A stretch of 15,227 bases of DNA from Pseudomonadota bacterium (GTDB taxonomy: Bacteria; Myxococcota; Bradymonadia; UBA4248). This document shows positions 7,633-13,100 of this stretch, piece by piece. A program made the position numbers and the translations under genes. The stretch lies in contig JAGACY010000331.1 of assembly GCA_017613855.1 (NCBI GenBank), positions 1 through 15,227 of the forward strand, read 5' to 3'. Position 1 is the first letter of the stretch. Each line of letters starts with the position of its first letter. Under the pieces are notes generated by a model. The model searched no databases and was not told where the DNA came from. It worked only from the letters and a program-made list of their open reading frames with translations.

Positions 7633-9075
7633 ATGCAGTTAAGCGAACGCATTATTGACATTTTTAAGGCCATGTCTCAGATTCCTCGCCAATCCAAGCA
7701 CGAGGAAAAGATTTCTGCCTGGCTCGTCGAACGGGCTAAAGCCGATGGTTTTGCCGTCGATTGTGATGATGTGCGCAATGTCATTGTCCATGTGCCGGCG
7801 ACGCCCGGTTACGAAAAAGCGCCCATCATTATTATGCAGGGACACATGGATATGGTGTGCGAGAAAACGCCCGATTCGCCTCACAATTTTGCGACAGACC
7901 CGATCGAGGTCATTCTGGGCGAAGATGGCTGGATGCATGCAAATCATACGACGCTCGGTGCGGATGACGGTATCGGCGTTGCCACGGCGCTCGCAATTGC
8001 CGAAGACAAGTCGATTGAACATCCGGAATTGGAACTTTTGTTCACGGTCGATGAAGAAACCGGCATGACAGGCGCCGAAGCGCTCAAAGTGAGCCAGCTC
8101 AAGGGTCGCATTTTATTGAACCTCGATAGCGAGGATGAGGGAATCTTTACGGTCGGAAGCGCGGGCGGGCGCGAGACATTTGGCGAATTGACGCTGAATC
8201 GTGCACCGCTTATGGCCGATGCTCGTGCGGTTACACTGACGGTTTCGGGATTGCTCGGCGGCCATTCGGGATGTGAAATCGGCTGCGGGCGCGCCAGTGC
8301 CATTAAACTGATAGCACGACTCGCCAATGCCGTGCTCGAAATTGCTCCCGATGCGCGTCTCGTCGATATCAAGGGCGGTTCGGCGCACAATGCCATTCCG
8401 CGCGATGCCCATATCGTCGTTGCGGTGCCCGGCAAAGATGCGGTGCGCATTGCCGATTTGGCCAAGTCGATGGGCGATAGCTTTGCCCATGAATATAAAT
8501 CGGTCGATGCCGGTGTCAAAGTCGATGCCAAAGTGGGCGACATTGCTGGTGATGCCTTCGATGCCGCGTCGTTGCGCAAAGTCGTCGATCTGATCCTCGT
8601 TATTCCTCACGGCGTAGCCGCGATGAGCCACGATATCCCAGGTCTGGTCGAGACTTCGAGCAACCTCGCTTCTGTCAAAATCGAAAACAATGTTTTCTTT
8701 GCGTCGATGAGCCAGCGCTCGAGCGTTCCCACTAAATTGAATACACTGACTGCACGTATAGAGGCCGCTATTCGCCTGGCTGGCGGCAAATCTCGATCTA
8801 CCGAAGGCTATCCCGCATGGCAGCCCAACATGGATTCGGATGTCCTCAAACGCTGCGTCGCCGCTTATAAAGCGCGTTTCGGCCACGAACCCAAAGTCGA
8901 AATCATCCACGCCGGCCTCGAATGCAGCATCATCGGCAGCAAATTCCCCGATATGGATATGATTTCCTTCGGTGCAACCGTCGTTTCGCCGCATACCCCC
9001 AAGGAACGCTGCGAGACAAAAACCATTGGCATGGTCGCCGATTTCGTCGTCGATCTATTAAAAGGATATAAATAA
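7633..9075 (+). CDS. pepD: Aminoacyl-histidine dipeptidase (M20C peptidase D, carnosinase-like)
   Basis: Zinc metallopeptidase that hydrolyses dipeptides such as Xaa-His, serving cytosolic peptide turnover. With the ATG at 7633, chosen because AAGGAG (7620-7625) is 7 bases upstream, it has 480 residues, the usual PepD length. An in-frame upstream start at 7600 would add 11 residues without a binding site. All di-zinc site residues are present: His71 and Asp73 in GHMDMV, bridging Asp111 in LGADDGIG, Glu141/Glu142 in VDEETGMTGA, Asp165 in LDSEDEG, and His454 in FGATVVSPHTPKER. GGHSGCEI (209-216) opens the dimerisation/lid domain, and HAGLECSIIG is the C-terminal signature. It is a single gene; heptamer repeats begin 3 bases after the stop. 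No secretion signal. Confidence 0.97.
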   Translation: MQLSERIIDIFKAMSQIPRQSKHEEKISAWLVERAKADGFAVDCDDVRNVIVHVPATPGYEKAPIIIMQGHMDMVCEKTPDSPHNFATDPIEVILGEDGWMHANHTTLGADDGIGVATALAIAEDKSIEHPELELLFTVDEETGMTGAEALKVSQLKGRILLNLDSEDEGIFTVGSAGGRETFGELTLNRAPLMADARAVTLTVSGLLGGHSGCEIGCGRASAIKLIARLANAVLEIAPDARLVDIKGGSAHNAIPRDAHIVVAVPGKDAVRIADLAKSMGDSFAHEYKSVDAGVKVDAKVGDIAGDAFDAASLRKVVDLILVIPHGVAAMSHDIPGLVETSSNLASVKIENNVFFASMSQRSSVPTKLNTLTARIEAAIRLAGGKSRSTEGYPAWQPNMDSDVLKRCVAAYKARFGHEPKVEIIHAGLECSIIGSKFPDMDMISFGATVVSPHTPKERCETKTIGMVADFVVDLLKGYK

Positions 9076-9078
9076 TGT

Positions 9079-9138
9079 GCAATTCGCAATGCGCAATGCG
9101 CAATTATTATGACATTCTTCAGTGGTATCTCTAAAGAA
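9079..9138 (+). repeat. Heptamer repeat element, copy 2
   Basis: CGCAATT/CGCAATG units (9079-9104), then ATTATTA, TTCTTCAG (9116-9123) and CTAAAGAA (9131-9138), in the same order as the copy at 2184-2246. CTAAAGAA can pair instead with TTCTTTAG at 9145-9152 (6-base loop), and ATCTCT (9127) with AGAGAT (9157), so alternative stems exist. It starts 3 bases after the pepD stop codon. Confidence 0.8.
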
Positions 9139-9257
9139 TCTGGTTTCTTTAGCTTCAGAGATGAACCTTGAACATTGTCATTCAATTGTGTTTTGCGAAT
9201 TGTGAATTAAAAATGCACATACCTTTAGCTTCAGATTAAGCCTTAGGCTTTGATATC

Positions 9258-9294
9258 CAATTGCGCATTGCGCATTGCGCATTGCGAATTAATC
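9258..9294 (-). repeat. Heptamer repeat element, copy 3, inverted
   Basis: Reads CAATTGCGCATTGCGCATTG... on the plus strand, the reverse complement of copy 2 with one more heptamer. Copies 2 and 3 therefore form inverted ends, complementary over more than 20 bases, of a roughly 215-bp segment between pepD and the HIT gene. Degenerate units (GCGAATTGTGAATTA, about 9196-9210) lie inside. Confidence 0.75.
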
Positions 9295-9323
9295 ATCACT
9301 CCCCCTAACCACCAACAACGATT

Positions 9324-9674
9324 ATGAGCGAAAACGACAATCTCTTTAAAAAAATTATGCGCGGTGAAATTCCTTCGGACAAAGTCTATGAAGACGATTA
9401 TGTCTATGCCTTCAAAGATATTATGCCGACGGCACCGACACACATTCTCATCATTCCCAAAGCGCCGCTCGACAGCCTGAACGAACTGACGGACGACGAC
9501 GCCATTACGGCGGGCCGTCTGCTTGTGACTGCCTCGAAGCTGGCCAAACAGCTCGGTTTTGCAGAGGATGGCTATCGCTGTGTCATCAATACCGGTACCT
9601 CTGCCGGGCAAACCGTTCCCCATCTGCACCTGCATCTTTTGGGCGGTCGTTCCTTCGGATGGCCCGCAGGTTAG
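9324..9674 (+). CDS. HIT-family (HinT-like) purine nucleoside phosphoramidase
   Basis: A 116-residue histidine-triad protein, full length for the HinT branch, which hydrolyses AMP/GMP phosphoramidates and acyl-adenylates in the cytoplasm as a homodimer. Seen: the N-terminal FKKIMRGEIPSDKVYED in place of the common CxFCKIIxGEIP, so the zinc cysteines of some relatives are absent; PTAPTHILIIPK (35-46) with His40; NTGTSAGQTVPH (89-100); and the triad HLHLHLLGG (His100, 102, 104). The C-terminus RSFGWPAG is typical. The family alignment fixes the ATG at 9324, but no Shine-Dalgarno sequence precedes it (the leader is CCACCAACAACGATT). It sits 30 bases after the inverted heptamer repeat. Confidence 0.95.
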   Translation: MSENDNLFKKIMRGEIPSDKVYEDDYVYAFKDIMPTAPTHILIIPKAPLDSLNELTDDDAITAGRLLVTASKLAKQLGFAEDGYRCVINTGTSAGQTVPHLHLHLLGGRSFGWPAG

Positions 9675-9742
9675 CATAACACACGGGAAAATATAAAGTG
9701 TGGGGCCAGAGCTGTCGCGTTCTATAATAAGTGGCTAAATAC

Positions 9743-9873
9743 ATGACAAAAACAGCGATTATGTTATGCATTTTTGTATGTTTTTTCTGAGCTCATCATG
9801 TACAGACGACACGATGTCGGCTGCCGACCGTCGAACCAAGGATGGTGAGACGGGCGGGTACCTATGGGTATGA
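9743..9873 (+). pseudogene. Mini-lipoprotein ORF broken (or frameshifted) at a T-run
   Basis: From the ATG at 9743 the frame encodes MTKTAIMLCIFVCFF and stops at TGA (9788-9790). Reading one base back at the T-run (9781-9787) continues as LSSSCTDDTMSAADRRTKDG... to a TGA at 9871-9873. The joined product of 43 residues has a basic start, a hydrophobic core and a proper lipobox ending LSSSC, which neither frame has alone. The in-frame heptamer T TTT TTC, directly followed by TGA, is a classical -1 slippery sequence. A perfect TATAAT (9723-9728) lies 14 bases before the ATG, without a good -35. The simplest reading is the remnant of a lipoprotein gene with a one-base change; programmed slippage is the less likely alternative. 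Confidence 0.4.
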
Positions 9874-9918
9874 GATGGGCATAAAAAAAGCGTGCGGGGG
9901 TTGTAGGCGCCGAAATGA

Positions 9919-9939
9919 GCACCGTTCGGTGAACGGTGC
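9919..9939. repeat. Perfect 9-bp inverted repeat
   Basis: GCACCGTTC-ggt-GAACGGTGC, a perfect stem with a 3-base loop, ends 15 bases before the ATG of the 54-aa ORF and 6 bases before its GAGGTGA. It could be an operator, a leader stem that affects access to the binding site, or part of a dispersed repeat. Confidence 0.5.
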
Positions 9940-9953
9940 GAAGTGAGGTGACA

Positions 9954-10118
9954 ATGAGCAAATCAAATACGCAAGTTGGAGCGCCGATAGGCGCGGGAAA
10001 CGCAGCGAATTTGATATTGCGAACTGCAGTTCACAATCGAACGCCCCCTGCCGCACGCCGCGTAGGCGAAGAAGAAATAAAGGTATGGGAAAAACTTAAC
10101 GAGAAGAACAAACTGTAG
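9954..10118 (+). CDS. Possible small protein, 54 aa, unknown
   Basis: ATG at 9954 preceded by GAGGTGA (9945-9951), a strong anti-SD match but only 2 bases from the start; TAG at 10116-10118. It begins MSKSNTQVGAPIGAGNAANL, has a basic middle and ends in a charged probable helix (GEEEIKVWEKLNEKNKL). No family is recognised. Two other frames are also partly open here, and the DNA is dense in short palindromes (9919-9939, 9981-9994, 10021-10032), so a non-coding repeat is a serious alternative. The rest of 9675-10194 holds the broken lipoprotein at 9743 and the hairpin at 10162. Confidence 0.35.
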   Translation: MSKSNTQVGAPIGAGNAANLILRTAVHNRTPPAARRVGEEEIKVWEKLNEKNKL

Positions 10119-10161
10119 GCACCATACAAGAATAATTAGAATTCGACGGCCTTGAGTGTGT

Positions 10162-10185
10162 GGGGCGATCCCAATTGATCGCCCC
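10162..10185 (-). terminator. Hairpin between convergent genes
   Basis: GGGGCGATC-ccaatt-GATCGCCCC, a perfect 9-bp stem with a 6-base loop, lies 10 bases past the stop of the giant minus-strand gene and 44 bases past the 54-aa ORF. Its place between convergent frames suggests a two-way terminator. Neither side has a clean T-tract (ACACAC on the minus strand, GAAAATATATT on the plus strand). Confidence 0.5.
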
Positions 10186-10194
10186 GAAAATATA

Positions 10195-13100
10195 TTATTT
10201 ACTCATATCCTTTATCTTTTCCTCTGTCGTATTGTATATCAACGGTTTGACAATGATGGGGACATAACTGTCGCCGCTGATAGTCTGGCAGGGAGCTGGA
10301 TCGGTATAAGTATCTTTCTGCAGGCTGGAAATCATATTCATGTCAATCGCGCCACCTGCACCGCCATAATCCCAGACAATGGTGCTCTCGCAAAGATCTC
10401 GAATTGCGTCGTCCTGGACAGGCGTACCATCTGCTCCCTTGCCAAGCAGTTTTCCATCCGAGTCTACTATGAATTCGGCCACATCTTTATAGCCCTTACC
10501 CGTCATATTCTGCTTGCCATAGCCAGCCGAGCCGGCATGGAGTTCCATATCACTGCCGATATTGAATTTACATTGGTTGAGATTGCTGAGGTGTGCGTTG
10601 TCGAAATCCTCGATATCGCTGTCGCTGTAACAGAGCAGGACGTATGGATAAGCCCAGCCGGGACGGCCACCGCCACCGATACCACCGGCACCACCACCAC
10701 CACCCGCGCCACTTCCAGATGACACGTTTGCAAAGCTCGAATTTCCCTGAAAGTGGATAACTTGATCTCTGGCACCGGCCCCTTTCGCGCCATCGGCCCC
10801 GATTTGAGCCTTTCCGCCATTGCCGTTTGTGACGGTGACGGCGGCATCAAGTGACGATTGATTCTTGATAGTTAATACCGTGTCGTCTGCTTTATTGGGG
10901 CTGCTACTCAAGACAATGCCAAGTGCAGAGCCACCCGTGCCCCCGGCTTCGCCACCTCTGCCACCGCAACCACCAGGACCTCCCGAGACTCCAATCATTT
11001 GCGGATTATACTGAAGAGAGCCTCCGGCACCACCGGCACCTGGATTTCCGTACCATCCGCGAGCCTGTGTACGATCACTAGTCACGTACAAGCCATTTAT
11101 TGAATCCATCGCAAACGATATTTGAACATCCTTACTTTCGCCATTTTTCCCTGCCGTGCCACCTTTGCCAGGTTTGCCCCACATCGTTTTGGTGGTCGTT
11201 GTGCATGTAGGATAAATATAATCTATAATATGTTCTTCATAAGCAGTGCCCGGTTGCCCCACCATACTGTTATACTCTGTTCGATTTACTAATTTATCAT
11301 CAGAATCGTAATAACCGGGTATCTGACCTGGTTTTCCTTTTACATTTGATAGGATTAAGTTTGGATCATACTGTTCGCTAAGAGGAAGATACATACATCC
11401 TCCCATGCCACCTTGACTTTGATATTGGCTATTCGATTTAAGACCATAACCGCAAAATCTATCTTTTGGATTCTTTTGTGCAGCATTCACATAAAATGAA
11501 TTGTTATTGTAATATTGAATATAATCAATCATTTGCTCCTGAGTCACATGAGTATAGGATGACATATATACAGAAGCATAACTATAGATTGTCGTCCCAC
11601 TGGGATAAGTGCCTTCTTTAGCAACTTCGTCGTCTTTCTTTTTGTTTCCTTTATCAAAAGAATAGCCATTGATGCCCGTCACCGACAACTGTGTATTCTG
11701 CAGTGTGAGCATGCGGGAACTCCGGAGGCCATTGATGCCGATAAAGGTCACGCCATCAGCCAAATCGTAACTGGGCGTTGCGTCCGTATCGCCTCGCATG
11801 ACGAGATTGAGATTTGCCAGGCGTAATGACAGGGGCGCAATGGCGCCTGTATCCGATGGGCCTATCATAGAATAGACTTTTGCATCATCTGGGGTGACAA
11901 GCCAGTTGATGGTGCTCACTTCCTTTAATGTCCAGTAATCGCATCCGGTCGGGATCGTGCACTCTGGATTTTGTGCGCGGAAGAAACCGCCATAAATGCG
12001 AATGATCTCATCGGGGCGATTTTGCTCGGAATCTTCTGCGACGTTAAAGATCAATTGATGCGTCGATGGATTCTCTTTTTTGGTTTCATAGTTGAAGAGA
12101 TAATCATTGGCACGGAACGCACTAGATTCTCTTATCTTCGATACAAGATAATTGTGAAGGCCATAAGGACTGATGAAATGGCCGTTGAGAACACCATCGG
12201 AATCCGGCAATTCTGCGGCCGATGGGACTGCAAAACGTTCGGGCTCTGTCACATTGCCGTAATTGGGCAGGGTAATGGGTGAAGGATAGGGATGATTGCT
12301 GTTTTTAAATCCCATAAGGATATTGAATTCACCACCTTGAACCAGGATATCCTGATAATAGCCATTCTCATCTACGGCAACTTCGAGCGCATGGTTAATC
12401 GTCGAACACGGCAAAACATGATTGCTTTCATCATATTGACAGGTAGCTTCGTCGTTGTCATCGCCGGCATTGGCATCGCCCTGAGCTGGCAATGCAACAA
12501 ATCTGGCACGATTCATATCGTAATCGGCGCCATCGCAGTTTGAATCGACGCCATCACCATAATAATCGTACGCTCTTGGCTCATAGATAGGCATACAGAT
12601 TGGCTCGTAATGATCGCCATTCTTTTTGCCCTGAAGCATGCCCAGACGGCACAGATTGACTGAACCGTCTTCATTCCTGGGTAAGGCATAGCCTTGGGAA
12701 TTGAGATAGAATTTGTAATCCATGGTATTCGAGATGCCATCTTTTACACTTGGCACACTCGAATCAGTGGATTCCCAGGGCAGAGTATCATTGGTAATCA
12801 CGCAAGGAACCCAGCCATCTTCATTGATGCGTCCATCACAGTCATTGTCTAAACCATTAAAGGAAGGGTTGCCATTTGCGTCGAGCCCGTCTTTCGTATC
12901 AAAACTAATTTTTGGCATACATTTGAGCTGCCAGTCATCATCGGTTTTTTCGCACATGACGCGGGCTTTATCGTCGCAAACATCCGTATTTTCGTTGCGG
13001 TAATTGCATATTTTGCCAAAGGCATAGCTTTGGTTTTCGACTGCATCTACCCATAATTTGGTTTCAACCAAACCGTCTGGTGCTGCATCGCAATATGGAT

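Noticed and set aside
7944..8994. Long minus-strand ORFs (211 and 293 aa) inside pepD
   Set aside because: They are antisense to a full-length M20C peptidase with all active-site residues; such shadows arise from its codon bias.
9079..9294. CRISPR array
   Set aside because: The units are 7-base tandem repeats without spacers, and no cas gene is present.
9243..9677. 144-aa minus-strand ORF over the HIT gene
   Set aside because: Antisense to the HIT protein, and its C-terminus is translated heptamer repeat.
9764..10056. Two minus-strand ORFs of about 65 aa in the palindrome-rich spacer
   Set aside because: No ribosome binding site or family; overlapping frames open on both strands suggest non-coding repeat.
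9790..10194. Known structured RNA (tmRNA, RNase P, SRP RNA, 6S) or tRNA
   Set aside because: I looked for their hallmark sequences and found none; the stems present do not match these folds.
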